Positions 35,843-45,350 of a DNA stretch of 64,000 nucleotides are shown piece after piece. The notes below the pieces were generated by a model. The model was not told where the DNA came from. It did no database searches and saw only the letters and a program-made list of their open reading frames with translations. This stretch comes from an uncultured Microbacterium sp. (lineage in GTDB: Bacteria; Actinomycetota; Actinomycetes; Actinomycetales; Microbacteriaceae): positions 124,001-188,000 of the forward strand of contig NZ_CALBRW010000017.1 in the NCBI RefSeq assembly GCF_937927635.1. The letters run 5' to 3'. Both the position numbers and the translations under genes were made by a program. Every line of letters starts with the position of its first letter. Position 1 is the first letter of the stretch.

Positions 35843-36658
35843 GTGACGGAACTGAGCGTCGACGCGCCTTCCGAGGGAAGCCACGATCGGCGGATGTCGC
35901 TCGGTGAGCACCTTCGTGAGGCTCGTCGGCGCCTGATCATCGCGGTGATCGGTTTCGTCATCGGCATGGTCATCGCGGCCATCGTCACCACGCCGGTGAT
36001 CAATTTCCTCACGGAGCCGATCAACGCCATCAACGCGCAGCGCGGAGCGCACTTCGCGGAACTGGTCTTCGCCAAGATCTCCTCGGGTTTCAATCTGCGC
36101 CTGCGCATGGCGATGTCCATCGGCCTGCTGCTGTCCGCACCGGTGTGGCTGTGGCAGATCTGGGCGTTCATCATGCCCGGGCTCACGAAGAAGGAGATCA
36201 AGTACACGATCGGGTTCGTGTGCGCGGCCATCCCGCTGTTCTTCGCCGGCGGCTACGTCGCCGTCCTCGTCGCACCTCACGTCATCGAGGTCATGAGCAA
36301 CTTCGTCCCGGATGTCGGCAAGAACTTCCTCGACTCCGACTACTACTACGACTTCATCCTCAAGTTCGTGCTGGTCATCGGGATATCCTTCGTGCTGCCG
36401 GTCTTCATGGTGGCTCTGAACCTCGCGGGGATCATGACCGGCAAGGCCATGGTCAAGGGCTGGCGCGTCGCGGTCCTCGTCGCCGCGCTGTTCGCCGCGA
36501 TCGCCACGCCGGCCGCCGACATCGGCTCGATGTTCCTGCTGGGCGGCATCCTCATCGTGCTGTACTTCGCCGCGGCGTTCCTGTCGCTGTTCTTCGATCG
36601 TCGCAAGCGCAAGCGACAGGTCTCCGAAGGCCTCGACCCCGACGCAGACGCCGTATGA
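35843..36658 (+). CDS. tatC: Sec-independent translocase subunit TatC
   Basis: 271 aa from GTG 35843, six membrane helices. MSLGEHLREARRRL and FSGFNLRLRM-like segments with FIMPGLTKKE are the TatC signature regions that recognise the twin-arginine signal. The stop overlaps helY (ATGA). Confidence 0.96.
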   Translation: MTELSVDAPSEGSHDRRMSLGEHLREARRRLIIAVIGFVIGMVIAAIVTTPVINFLTEPINAINAQRGAHFAELVFAKISSGFNLRLRMAMSIGLLLSAPVWLWQIWAFIMPGLTKKEIKYTIGFVCAAIPLFFAGGYVAVLVAPHVIEVMSNFVPDVGKNFLDSDYYYDFILKFVLVIGISFVLPVFMVALNLAGIMTGKAMVKGWRVAVLVAALFAAIATPAADIGSMFLLGGILIVLYFAAAFLSLFFDRRKRKRQVSEGLDPDADAV

Positions 36659-39129
36659 GCTCGCCGTCCGACCGCTACGCGGCCGCGCAACTGGCATCGC
36701 AGCATCCGCAGACCACAGCCTTCGCCGCGGCCCAGCGCTTCGAACTGGATCCGTTCCAGGTGGAGGCGTGCCAGGCTCTGGAACGCGGTCGAAGCGTGCT
36801 GGTGGCCGCTCCCACCGGCGCGGGCAAGACCATCGTGGGCGAGTTCGCCATCCACCTCGCCATGCAGACGGCGAACGACAAGGCGTTCTACACGACGCCC
36901 ATGAAGGCGCTGTCGAACCAGAAGTTCCGCGAGCTGGTCGACGTCTACGGCGCGGACGAGGTCGGCCTGCTCACCGGTGACACCAACATCAACGGCAATG
37001 CCCGCATCGTGGTGATGACCACCGAGGTGCTGCGCAACATGCTGTACGCCGGGTCGGACGCGCTCCGCGGCCTGCGCTACGTCGTCATGGACGAGGTCCA
37101 CTATCTGGCCGACCGCTTCCGCGGTGCGGTGTGGGAGGAGGTCATCCTGCATCTCGCGCAGGATGTGCGCCTCATCTCGCTGAGCGCCACGGTCTCCAAC
37201 GCCGAGGAGTTCGGCGACTGGCTGGACACCGTGCGCGGGGACACCGACGTGATCGTGTCGGAGATCCGCCCGGTGCCGCTGGAGCAGCACGTGCTCGTGC
37301 GCGACGACCTGCTGCCGCTGTTCGACGACCGTGCCGGCTTCGCCACCGCGCAGGTCAACCAGGAGCTGTTCCGCATCCGCTCGGCCGGCGGGCCTCGCTA
37401 TGAGAGCAACCGCCGTGCGCAGGAGTACCGCGGCAGCCGGCATGCCGGCAGGGAGGCCAAGCGGCCGCCGCGCGGTGGGAGGCGCCCGGTGCGCAACGGC
37501 AACATGCACCGCATCGAGCGGATGGACCGCGCCGAGGTCGTGCGACTGCTGGAGCGCTCCAGCCTGCTCCCGGCCATCTTCTTCATCTTCAGCCGTGTGG
37601 GCTGCGACGCCGCGGTGCAGCAGATCCGGCGCGCCGGCATCCGACTCACCACGCACGAGGAGCGGACCGAGATCCGCGAGATCGTGAACGACCGCACCCG
37701 CTCGCTGCAGGACGAGGATCTCGATGTCCTGGGCTTCTGGGAGTGGCGCGACAACCTCGAACGCGGTGTCGCCGCGCACCATGCGGGTCTTCTGCCGGCG
37801 TTCAAGGAGGTGGTCGAGGAGCTCTTCCAGCGCAAGCTGGTGAAGGCGGTCTTCGCCACCGAGACGCTGGCGCTGGGCATCAACATGCCCGCCCGCACCG
37901 TGGTGCTGGAGAAGATGGAGAAGTTCAACGGCGAAGCGCGCGTGGCCATCACCTCCGGCGAGTACACGCAGCTCACCGGGCGTGCCGGCCGCCGCGGCAT
38001 CGACGTCGAGGGGCACGCCGTCGTGCAGTGGACCCAGGGCATGGACCCGCAGGCCGTCGCAGCCCTGGCATCCCGCCGCACCTACCCGCTGAACTCCAGC
38101 TTCCGCCCCACGTACAACATGGCGGTCAACCTCATCGACCGCTTCGGGCGCGCGCGTGCGCGCGAGATCCTGGAATCGTCCTTCGCGCAGTTCCAGGCCG
38201 ACCGGGCCGTCGTGGGGCTCGCCCGCAAGGTCAAGGATGCCGAGGGGTCGCTGGCGGGCTATGAGAAGGCCATGACCTGCGAGCACGGCGACTTCATGGA
38301 GTACGCCGCCATCCGGCGAGAGCTCAGCGACCTCGAGAAGAAGAACCGGCGGGATGCCGCGGGCCCGCGCGCGGCGCGCGACAAGCGGATGAAGAAGATC
38401 CAGTCGCTGCGCACGCGCATGCAACGGCATCCCTGCCACGGATGCCCGGATCGCGAAGCGCACGCTCGCTGGGCGGAGCGCTATTTCAGCCTGAAGCGCG
38501 ACACCGACCGCATCCGCCGTCAGATCGAGAACCGCACCGGTTCGGTCGCGCGGACCTTCGACCGTGTGATCGACGTGCTGCGCACGGTCGAGTACCTCGA
38601 GGGCGACGGTGACCGGGTCGTGCTGACCGAGGCGGGCAGCACCATGAAGCGCATCTACGGCGAGCGGGACCTGCTGGTGGCCGAGTCCCTGCGACTCGGA
38701 CTGTGGCGCAATCTGGATGCTCCCTCGCTGGCGGCCATGGCGTGCTGCCTGGTCTACGAGCCGCGGCGCGACGAGCAGAACGCGGGGGAGCGGGGGCTGC
38801 CCCGCGGCGCGTTCCGGATCGCCTACGACGCCACGACGAAACTGTGGGCCGACCTCGACGACCTCGAGCACGACTACTCCCTGCCCCGTACCGAGCCGCT
38901 GGCTCCGGGCCTTGCCGCCGCGATGCACGCCTGGGCGAGAGGCGGCTCTCTGGATCGCGTGCTCATCGATGCCGACATGGCCGCAGGCGACTTCGTGCGC
39001 TGGGCCAAGCAGACCATCGACCTGCTGGACCAGCTGTCGATCGTCGCCGAGGACGGCGAGCTCGCACGCACCGCGCGACGGGCGCTCGACGGCGTGCGAC
39101 GCGGCATCGTCGCCTACGCGGGGGTGTGA
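36655..39129 (+). CDS. helY: Ski2/HelY-family DEVH RNA helicase
   Basis: 824 aa from ATG 36655. Walker A APTGAGKTIVGEF, DEVHYLADRFRG (motif II), SATVSNAEEFGDW (motif III) and QLTGRAGRRGID (motif VI), followed by an arch-like insertion with a CxxC pair (CHGCPDREAH) and the C-terminal DSHCT domain. An Arg-rich loop lies at about 250-285. Probably remodels structured RNA for decay. It is coupled to tatC and lnt. Confidence 0.95.
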   Translation: MSSPSDRYAAAQLASQHPQTTAFAAAQRFELDPFQVEACQALERGRSVLVAAPTGAGKTIVGEFAIHLAMQTANDKAFYTTPMKALSNQKFRELVDVYGADEVGLLTGDTNINGNARIVVMTTEVLRNMLYAGSDALRGLRYVVMDEVHYLADRFRGAVWEEVILHLAQDVRLISLSATVSNAEEFGDWLDTVRGDTDVIVSEIRPVPLEQHVLVRDDLLPLFDDRAGFATAQVNQELFRIRSAGGPRYESNRRAQEYRGSRHAGREAKRPPRGGRRPVRNGNMHRIERMDRAEVVRLLERSSLLPAIFFIFSRVGCDAAVQQIRRAGIRLTTHEERTEIREIVNDRTRSLQDEDLDVLGFWEWRDNLERGVAAHHAGLLPAFKEVVEELFQRKLVKAVFATETLALGINMPARTVVLEKMEKFNGEARVAITSGEYTQLTGRAGRRGIDVEGHAVVQWTQGMDPQAVAALASRRTYPLNSSFRPTYNMAVNLIDRFGRARAREILESSFAQFQADRAVVGLARKVKDAEGSLAGYEKAMTCEHGDFMEYAAIRRELSDLEKKNRRDAAGPRAARDKRMKKIQSLRTRMQRHPCHGCPDREAHARWAERYFSLKRDTDRIRRQIENRTGSVARTFDRVIDVLRTVEYLEGDGDRVVLTEAGSTMKRIYGERDLLVAESLRLGLWRNLDAPSLAAMACCLVYEPRRDEQNAGERGLPRGAFRIAYDATTKLWADLDDLEHDYSLPRTEPLAPGLAAAMHAWARGGSLDRVLIDADMAAGDFVRWAKQTIDLLDQLSIVAEDGELARTARRALDGVRRGIVAYAGV

Positions 39130-40661
39130 GCGCCGTGGGGAAGAAGCACTCACCGGCATCGGTGCGCCCGCCGGTGCCGCTGTGGATCGCCGTCTGGATG
39201 TCCGCCGTGGCCGGTCTCCTGATGAGCCTCGCCTTCCCCTCGTTCGGGATCTGGCCGCTGGCGCTGGTCGCGATCGCCATGATGCTGGTCTGCCTGGACG
39301 GTCGGCGCGTGTGGTCGGCGCTGTTGGTGGGCAGCGTGTACGGCATCGCCTTCTTCTCGCTGCTGGTGTCGTGGACGGCCCGTTACCTCGGCCCTGTGCC
39401 CTGGATCGCCCTGACGGTCGTGGAGGGCGTGCTGACCGGGGTGGCACTGCTGCTGGTGTCCCTGGCGCACCGCTGGGTTCCGCGCGCCTGGCCTCGCGCG
39501 AGGCCGGTGCTGCTGCCGGTGGTCGTGGCGGCGCTGTGGACCGTGCACGAGCTGTTCCTCGGCAACTGGCCGTACGGCGGGTTCCCCTGGGCTCGGCTGG
39601 GCATGACGCAGGCCGACGGGCCGTTCGCGCAGGTGTCGTCATGGATCGGCGTCAGCGGGCTGAGCTTCCTGCTGGTGCTCGTGGTAGCGCTGCTGGCGGA
39701 GGCCGTGCGGCTGCGATTCTGGCGTCGTCCTGCGGTGTTGGTGCTCCCGGTGGTCACCGCGCTGGTGCTGCTCCTGCTGCCGCAGTTCCCGACGACGCAT
39801 TCCGGCAGCATGCGCATCGCGGCCGTGCAGGGCAATGGACCCACCGGTTACTTCGACACCCGCGAGCAGTACAGCGTGATCGACGCACAGCTGAAGGCCA
39901 CCGAACCGCTGGAGGGCGAGAAGGCCGACCTGGTCGTCTGGCCGGAGGGCGGTGTCGACTACGATCCGTTCCAGGATGCGTTGACGGCCCGCCGCCTGAC
40001 CCGGGTGGTCTCCTGGCTGGATGCCCCGCTGCTGGCCAACACCGCCACAGAACGCGGGAAGGACATCTTCAACACCTCGTTCCTGTGGACGGACGAGGGC
40101 ACGGCCACGCAGCTCAGCGACAAGCGGCATCCGGTGCCGTTCGGCGAGTACGTGCCCGACCGCGCGTTCTTCAATGCCCTGGCACCCGATCTGATCGGGC
40201 TGATCGGCAGGGAGTACACGCCTGGTACCAATCCGCCCTACGTGAAGGTCGGCGACGTGGGGGTGGGGCTCGCGATCTGCTTCGACGTGATCTACGACGA
40301 GGTCATCCGCGAAGGCATCCAGGACGGCGCGCAGGTGCTGGTGTTCCAGACCAACAACGCCGACTTCCGCGGCACCGACGAGAACCTGCAGCAGCTGGCG
40401 TTCGCGCGGATGCGTGCGATCGAGACCGGGCGCAGCGTCGTGAACATCTCCACGGTGGGCACCAGCCAGATCATGCGGCCGGACGGCAGCACGACAGCGA
40501 CGCTGAACGCAGATGAGGCCGGAGCGCTGCTCGAGGATGTCGAACTGCGTTCCGGCCTCACGGCTGGTGTGCTGCTGGGGCCGTGGATCCAGCTGGCGCT
40601 GGTGGTCTTCGGCCTCGGAGCACTGGTCGCCGCCGGCGCGATGGCGCGGCGGCGACGCTGA
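39126..40661 (+). CDS. lnt: apolipoprotein N-acyltransferase
   Basis: 511 aa from GTG 39126 (GTGA overlap with helY). About seven membrane helices, then a nitrilase domain whose catalytic triad is in WPEGGVDYD (Glu), SDKRHPVPFGEYVP (Lys) and AICFDVIYDE (C385). It adds the third acyl chain to lipoproteins in the membrane, and would act on the lipoproteins encoded in this window. It ends the operon and is convergent to rbpA with 1 nt between. Confidence 0.93.
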   Translation: MSAVGKKHSPASVRPPVPLWIAVWMSAVAGLLMSLAFPSFGIWPLALVAIAMMLVCLDGRRVWSALLVGSVYGIAFFSLLVSWTARYLGPVPWIALTVVEGVLTGVALLLVSLAHRWVPRAWPRARPVLLPVVVAALWTVHELFLGNWPYGGFPWARLGMTQADGPFAQVSSWIGVSGLSFLLVLVVALLAEAVRLRFWRRPAVLVLPVVTALVLLLLPQFPTTHSGSMRIAAVQGNGPTGYFDTREQYSVIDAQLKATEPLEGEKADLVVWPEGGVDYDPFQDALTARRLTRVVSWLDAPLLANTATERGKDIFNTSFLWTDEGTATQLSDKRHPVPFGEYVPDRAFFNALAPDLIGLIGREYTPGTNPPYVKVGDVGVGLAICFDVIYDEVIREGIQDGAQVLVFQTNNADFRGTDENLQQLAFARMRAIETGRSVVNISTVGTSQIMRPDGSTTATLNADEAGALLEDVELRSGLTAGVLLGPWIQLALVVFGLGALVAAGAMARRRR

Positions 40662-40662
40662 A

Positions 40663-41046
40663 TCAGGCCCCGATGCGCTCCCGCGTCGGGTCGTCGCCCG
40701 CACCGCGGCGCGCGCGGATGAAGGCGAGTCGATCCTCGAGAAGCTCCTCGAGCTCCTTGATCGTGCGGCGCTCCAGGAGCATGTCCCAGTGCGTGCGAGC
40801 CGCCTTCCCATCGGTCTCCTCGAGCTTCACGGAAGCTCCGTCGACCTGCAGCACGGCCTCGGCGCCGCAGCTGCGGCACTCCCAGGTCTGCGGCGGCTCC
40901 GCCTCGGCGGAGAACATCAGCGTGGTCTCGTGGCCGCACGTCTCGCACTTGTAGGTGGTGGCGCGGCGCTCCATGAACACGACGCCCTCTTCACTCTGAA
41001 GGCTCTGGGCACCCAACCGGATGCCGCGAAGGCTGCGATCTGCCAT
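40663..41046 (-). CDS. rbpA: RNA polymerase-binding protein RbpA
   Basis: 127 aa. N-terminal MADRSLRGIRLG, zinc-linked core domain CETCGHETTLMF...CRSCG, and the C-terminal sigma-interacting segment ARTHWDMLLERRTIKELEELL. It binds the primary sigma factor and stabilises open promoter complexes, and is confined to actinobacteria, a strong taxonomic mark. Some residues after 112 are a genus-specific tail. Confidence 0.97.
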   Translation of the reverse strand: MADRSLRGIRLGAQSLQSEEGVVFMERRATTYKCETCGHETTLMFSAEAEPPQTWECRSCGAEAVLQVDGASVKLEETDGKAARTHWDMLLERRTIKELEELLEDRLAFIRARRGAGDDPTRERIGA

Positions 41047-41162
41047 TGTGTGGTCCTCTCGTCGCTGTCAGGTATAACGGTCGCGCCTGTGCGCTTCATC
41101 CACAGTCCCGGCATCCCGGCGGAACTCACAGGGGAATCCCAGGGCGTTCCGGCGCTGCGATC

Positions 41163-41927
41163 TCAGAGCACGGCGAGCGCGAGGTCGGCCCGGTCGGTGA
41201 CGATCCCGTCGACACCTGCGGCGACGAGCCGAGCCATGTCGTCGGGGTCGTTGACGGTCCACACATGCACCTCGGTGCCGCACTCATGCGCTGCGCGGAT
41301 CAGCGCGGGCGTGACGATCCGGATGCCGCGATGCCGCTCGGGGATCTGCACGGCGTCGATGCCGGCGAGTACGCGCGCGGGGGAGAGGCGCAGCGCCGAC
41401 AGCGCTCTCAGCCGGAGGATGATCGCGCTTCCCCCGGAGGTGGCGGGACGGATGCTCGCGCCGGCCCGCATGACGGATGCCAGTGCCGCTCGTCGATTCG
41501 ACTCCGAGAAGCTCGTGAGCAGCACGCGGTGCGCGTGCGGGGCGATCATCGCGCCGACGGGCACGGCGGCGGCCGCGGTCTTCACGTCGATGTTGAAGCG
41601 GGTGTCGGGGAAGGCATCCAGGGCCTCTGTGACGGTCATCAGGCCGCCGTGCTCGGCGAACAGCGCGGTCAGTTCGCGTGTGCTCACCTCCGAGACGGCA
41701 CGCGGGTCGCCGGTGAGCCGCTCGAGCGTGGAGTCGTGGAACAGCACCACGTCGCCGTCGGCCGTGACCTGGCAGTCGGATTCGATGTACTCGGCACCCG
41801 CGGCGTGCGCGGCGGCGAATGCTCCGGCGGTGTTCTCCCACAGCGACGAGTCCTCGCCGGCCGCGGTCAATCCGCGGTGGGCGAGGACTCGAGGGTGCCG
41901 GGCGCCGGCGAGGTACGGGTGCGTCAC
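41163..41927 (-). CDS. glycerophosphodiester phosphodiesterase
   Basis: 254 aa from GTG 41927, which overlaps the SPFH gene stop by 4 nt. The TIM-barrel motifs are HRGLTAAGEDSSLWENT (H17, R18), YIESDCQVTADGDVVLFHD (metal Glu and Asp, catalytic His) and HVWTVNDPDD. There is no signal peptide, so it is cytosolic. It splits glycerophosphodiesters to glycerol-3-phosphate and an alcohol. Confidence 0.93.
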   Translation of the reverse strand: MTHPYLAGARHPRVLAHRGLTAAGEDSSLWENTAGAFAAAHAAGAEYIESDCQVTADGDVVLFHDSTLERLTGDPRAVSEVSTRELTALFAEHGGLMTVTEALDAFPDTRFNIDVKTAAAAVPVGAMIAPHAHRVLLTSFSESNRRAALASVMRAGASIRPATSGGSAIILRLRALSALRLSPARVLAGIDAVQIPERHRGIRIVTPALIRAAHECGTEVHVWTVNDPDDMARLVAAGVDGIVTDRADLALAVL

Positions 41928-42853
41928 GCGCCGGGCTGCGAGCCGTCGGTCCCGTTGCCGGGACGCGGCATGAAGCCCGCTCCGATGGTCTTCAGCGCCT
42001 CGGTGAGCTCGCTGGGGATGATCCACAGCTTGCTGGATGCGCTCTCGCTGATCTTCGGAAGGATCTGCAGGTACTGGTAGGCCAGCAGCTTGTCATCCGG
42101 ACGGCCTTCGTGAATCGACGCGAACACGTTCTGGATGGCCTCCGCCTCACCCTGCGCGCGCAGGACCGCGGCCTGCTTGTCACCCTCGGCCATGAGGATG
42201 GCCGCCTGCCGCTGACCCTCGGCCTCGAGGATCTGCGACTGCTTGGAGCCCTCGGCGGTCAGGATCGCGGCGCGGCGATCGCGCTCCGCGCGCATCTGCT
42301 TCTCCATGGAGTCCTGGATGGACACCGGCGGGTCGATGGCCTTCAGCTCCACGCGCGAGACGCGGATGCCCCACTTGCCGGTGGCCTCGTCGAGGACCAC
42401 GCGCAGTTGGCCGTTGATCTCGTCGCGGCTGGTCAGCGCCTCTTCGAGGTTCAGACCGCCGACCACGTTGCGCAGGGTCGTGGTCGTGAGCTGCTCGACG
42501 GCACCCAGGTAGTTCGCGATCTCATAGGTCGCGGCCCTGGCATCCGTCACCTGGAAGTAGACGACCGTGTCGATCGAGACGACGAGGTTGTCCTCGGTGA
42601 TCACCGGCTGCGGCGGGAACGAGACGACCTGCTCGCGCATGTCGATGAGCGGTCGCAGGCGGTCGATGAACGGCACCAGCAGGTTCAGTCCGGGCTCGAG
42701 GGTCTTGTGATAGCGCCCGAGGCGCTCGACGATCCCCGCGGTGGCCTGCGGGATGATCCGGATGGACCGGGCGATCGTGACCAGCACGAAGATGATGACC
42801 GCGATCGCGAGGATCCATGCGATCGCGCTGGGAATGAACGAGGAGTCGCTCAT
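41924..42853 (-). CDS. SPFH/stomatin-like membrane protease partner
   Basis: 309 aa from ATG 42853. One N-terminal membrane helix (about 8-30), then the SPFH (band 7) domain (IIPQATAGIVERLGRYHKTL) and a coiled-coil, Ala/Glu/Gln-rich segment (about 190-260). The pairing with the NfeD gene just upstream is the classic SPFH-NfeD module of membrane rafts and protein quality control. Confidence 0.93.
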   Translation of the reverse strand: MSDSSFIPSAIAWILAIAVIIFVLVTIARSIRIIPQATAGIVERLGRYHKTLEPGLNLLVPFIDRLRPLIDMREQVVSFPPQPVITEDNLVVSIDTVVYFQVTDARAATYEIANYLGAVEQLTTTTLRNVVGGLNLEEALTSRDEINGQLRVVLDEATGKWGIRVSRVELKAIDPPVSIQDSMEKQMRAERDRRAAILTAEGSKQSQILEAEGQRQAAILMAEGDKQAAVLRAQGEAEAIQNVFASIHEGRPDDKLLAYQYLQILPKISESASSKLWIIPSELTEALKTIGAGFMPRPGNGTDGSQPGA

Positions 42854-42861
42854 CAGTGCTC

Positions 42862-43323
42862 CTATTCGGTGACGGGGCGGACGATGGCGGTGGCGCCGCT
42901 GATCTCCGAGACGGCCACGCGGCTGCCCTGGATGATCGGCGTGCCGTCGAGACTGCGTGCGGTCCAGGTGTCGCCGTTGCTGAGCTTGACCTGGCCGGAG
43001 ACCTTGGTGACGTCCTGGATCGCGGTGCCGCGCAGGTCGATGAGTGCGGCGACGTTGGAGGGGGTGGGATCCTCGCCGCGCCGCAGCCTGTGCAGCAGCG
43101 GCGGTCGCAGGAAGAAGATGAACAGTGCGGCTGCGGCGGCGGCGATGATGACCTGGGCCCAGACGGGCAGGCCCACCAGGTCGGACACCAGGCCCAGCAC
43201 GCTGCCGAAGGACAGCATCAGGAAGGTGAAGTCCAGGGTCATCATCTCGATGACCAGGAACAGGGCGATCAGGACCAGCCAGCCGATCCAGGCCCACTGC
43301 TCGATACCCGCGATGAAGTCCAT
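42862..43323 (-). CDS. NfeD-family membrane protein
   Basis: 153 aa from ATG 43323 (MDFIAGIEQW), which has AGGAGG 4 nt upstream; an ATG at 43341 is further from it. Three membrane helices (about 12-85) then an OB-fold domain (GTAIQDVTKVSGQVKLSNGD). Short, protease-free NfeD1b type. It partners the SPFH protein encoded 8 nt downstream. Confidence 0.9.
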   Translation of the reverse strand: MDFIAGIEQWAWIGWLVLIALFLVIEMMTLDFTFLMLSFGSVLGLVSDLVGLPVWAQVIIAAAAAALFIFFLRPPLLHRLRRGEDPTPSNVAALIDLRGTAIQDVTKVSGQVKLSNGDTWTARSLDGTPIIQGSRVAVSEISGATAIVRPVTE

Positions 43324-43412
43324 GCGCCCTCCTGCGGTCAACCTATCACGCAGGTTATAGGGTTGGGAGGTCGCCGTACGGGCGATTTCCCGCGCATCAC
43401 GAGGAGTCAGAA

Positions 43413-44177
43413 ATGACCCAGGTCCTTCCGGCCGGATCCCTCGACGGCAAGGTGGCGCTCGTCACCGGATCGTCCCGTGGCATCGGCGCCGACACCGTCC
43501 GCTACTTCGCCGAGGCCGGCGCGGACGTCGTCATCAACTACCGCAATAAGGCATCCCGCGCAGAGAAGCTCGCGGCGCAGCTGCGCGAGCTGGGCCGGCG
43601 CGTGCTGGTCGTGGGTGCGGACCTCACCGACCCGGAGTCCGTCGACGGGATGTTCGCGCAGGTGCGCGAGGAGTTCGGCCGCCTGGACATCCTGGTTCTG
43701 AACGCCTCCGGAGGCATGGAGTCCGGCATGGCCGAGGACTACGCGCTGAAGCTCAACCGCGATGCGCAGGTCGGCGTGCTGCGGGCCGCCGAGCCGCTGC
43801 TGGGCGACGGATCGCGCGTGGTGTTCGTCACCAGCCACCAGGCGCATTTCATCCGCACCACGCCCACCATGCCGGAGTACGAGCCGGTGGCGCGCTCCAA
43901 GCGGGCCGGCGAGGACGCCCTGCGCGAACTCATCCCCGGCCTCGCCGAGAAGGGCATCGGGTTCACGGTGGTCTCCGGCGACATGATCGAGGGCACGATC
44001 ACGGCCACACTGCTGAACCGGTTGAACCCCGAGGCCATCGCCGAGCGCCGTGAGTCGGCCGGCAAGCTGTACAACGTCGCGGAGTTCGCCGCGGAGATCG
44101 CGCAGGCGGCGCTGGACCCGGTTCCCGCGGACAACACCAGGCTCGTGGGGGACACCTCGGACTTCGCCGCCGAGTAG
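43413..44177 (+). CDS. short-chain dehydrogenase/reductase with atypical active site
   Basis: 254 aa. NAD(P) motif VTGSSRGIGADTV (18-30), LNASGGME, and VTSHQAHF in the serine region. The usual YxxxK is replaced by VARSK; the nearest tyrosine is seven residues before the lysine (YEPVARSK). The catalytic serine region reads VTSHQ. It may bind cofactor without standard catalysis, or use the shifted tyrosine. AGGAG precedes the ATG. It is divergent from the NfeD gene and followed by a strong terminator. Confidence 0.88.
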   Translation: MTQVLPAGSLDGKVALVTGSSRGIGADTVRYFAEAGADVVINYRNKASRAEKLAAQLRELGRRVLVVGADLTDPESVDGMFAQVREEFGRLDILVLNASGGMESGMAEDYALKLNRDAQVGVLRAAEPLLGDGSRVVFVTSHQAHFIRTTPTMPEYEPVARSKRAGEDALRELIPGLAEKGIGFTVVSGDMIEGTITATLLNRLNPEAIAERRESAGKLYNVAEFAAEIAQAALDPVPADNTRLVGDTSDFAAE

Positions 44178-44188
44178 TCCCACTGTCG

Positions 44189-44227
44189 CGCACGAAGTCC
44201 CCGTCCGCTGGACGGGGACTTCGTGCG
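44189..44227. terminator. strong bidirectional hairpin terminator
   Basis: Perfect 18-bp arms at 44189-44206 and 44210-44227 with the loop GCT, between the convergent SDR and HdeD-like genes. Confidence 0.85.
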
Positions 44228-44241
44228 TGCGGATGCTGTGC

Positions 44242-44829
44242 TCAGCCGGCCTGGACCGCATCGGCCAGAGCTGCGGCATCCTTCTTGAGAGTGATCGCGC
44301 GGACGATCTGCAGGATGCCGAGCACGACCAGCGAGATGCCGAGGACCGTCCACAGCACTGCGGCGAGGAACAGCGGAGCGAACAGCACCAGGACTCCGGC
44401 GATGAGGCTGAGGATGGCGTAGACCACCGTCAGGCCCTTGGACTTCGAAACGCTGAGAAGGCTCAGCGACACGACGCCGTCGACGATCCAGGAGATGCCG
44501 ATGAAGATGCCGACGATCAGCGCGAGCGAGACGGTGGTCGCCGCGAGGTTCGAGAACGCGATGACGCCGGCGACGATGTACAGCAGGCCCAGCAGCGCAT
44601 GGCCGAGGCGGGACCAGCCGGTCTTCTCCTTGGAGAAGACGGAGAGCGCGAGGTACACGAGGCCGCCGATGATGAGATAGCTCGCGAAGATCGCCGTCAC
44701 GATGAAGGCGGACTTGATCGGCCATACCAGCAGCACGATCCCGGCGATGAGGGTGATGACGCCCGAGACGGCGAGCGTGGTGCGGACAGCGGAGAAGAAG
44801 CCCCTCTCCTCGGATGACACGTCAGACAT
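44242..44829 (-). CDS. HdeD/DUF308-family membrane protein
   Basis: 195 aa from ATG 44829 (MSDVSSEERGFF), with GGGAGA upstream. Six short hydrophobic helices arranged as three hairpins with Gly-rich turns (IAGIVLLVWP, GISWIVDGVVSLSLL), the DUF308 pattern. HdeD proteins are acid-stress membrane proteins in enterobacteria; the role in actinobacteria is unknown. Divergent from the AraC gene. Confidence 0.85.
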   Translation of the reverse strand: MSDVSSEERGFFSAVRTTLAVSGVITLIAGIVLLVWPIKSAFIVTAIFASYLIIGGLVYLALSVFSKEKTGWSRLGHALLGLLYIVAGVIAFSNLAATTVSLALIVGIFIGISWIVDGVVSLSLLSVSKSKGLTVVYAILSLIAGVLVLFAPLFLAAVLWTVLGISLVVLGILQIVRAITLKKDAAALADAVQAG

Positions 44830-44896
44830 GAGATCTCCCGTTCTGAGCATTACCTGTGGGCACTGCCGTCATGCTAACTCGTGCAACCATCGACAG

Positions 44897-45340
44897 GTGG
44901 ATCAGAACCAGACGCACGCCGAGGAGCGCCTCGGTGAGCTCGTCACCCTGCGCCGCGTTCGCGACCGCATCGACCGCGACTACGCGCAGCCGTTGGATGT
45001 CGAGGCACTGGCGCGCGGAGCGCATATGTCGGCGGGGCATCTGAGCCGGCGGTTCAAGCAGGTCTTCGGGGAGTCGCCTTACTCCTATCTCATGACTCGG
45101 CGCATCGAGCGCGCGATGGCGCTGCTGCGCCGGGGCGACCTGTCCGTCACCGATGTGTGCTTCCAGGTGGGGTTCTCGTCGCTGGGCACGTTCAGCACGC
45201 GATTCGCCGAGCTCGTGGGGATGCCGCCGAGCGCGTACCGTGCCGACCACGGTCACGGTCCCGGCATCCCGACCTTCCTGGAGAAGCAGGCGCTGAGACC
45301 GATCAGGAATCGAGAAGCGCGCCCGGATGCCGATCAGTAG
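44897..45340 (+). CDS. AraC-family regulator, DNA-binding domain only
   Basis: 147 aa from GTG 44897. The two helix-turn-helix units cover about 20-120: ALARGAHMSAGHLSRRFKQV and VTDVCFQVGFSSLGTFSTRF. No sensing domain is present. It overlaps the region upstream of the VOC gene; AraC-VOC pairs are common in actinobacteria, and the regulator probably controls its neighbour. Confidence 0.9.
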   Translation: MDQNQTHAEERLGELVTLRRVRDRIDRDYAQPLDVEALARGAHMSAGHLSRRFKQVFGESPYSYLMTRRIERAMALLRRGDLSVTDVCFQVGFSSLGTFSTRFAELVGMPPSAYRADHGHGPGIPTFLEKQALRPIRNREARPDADQ

Positions 45341-45350
45341 CGTCAATGGC

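Noticed and set aside
36346..39642. 1,098-aa open frame antisense to helY
   Set aside because: Composition is Arg/His/Val-rich with no domain, and it mirrors a clear helicase. Long antisense frames are a by-product of strong GC bias at third codon positions.
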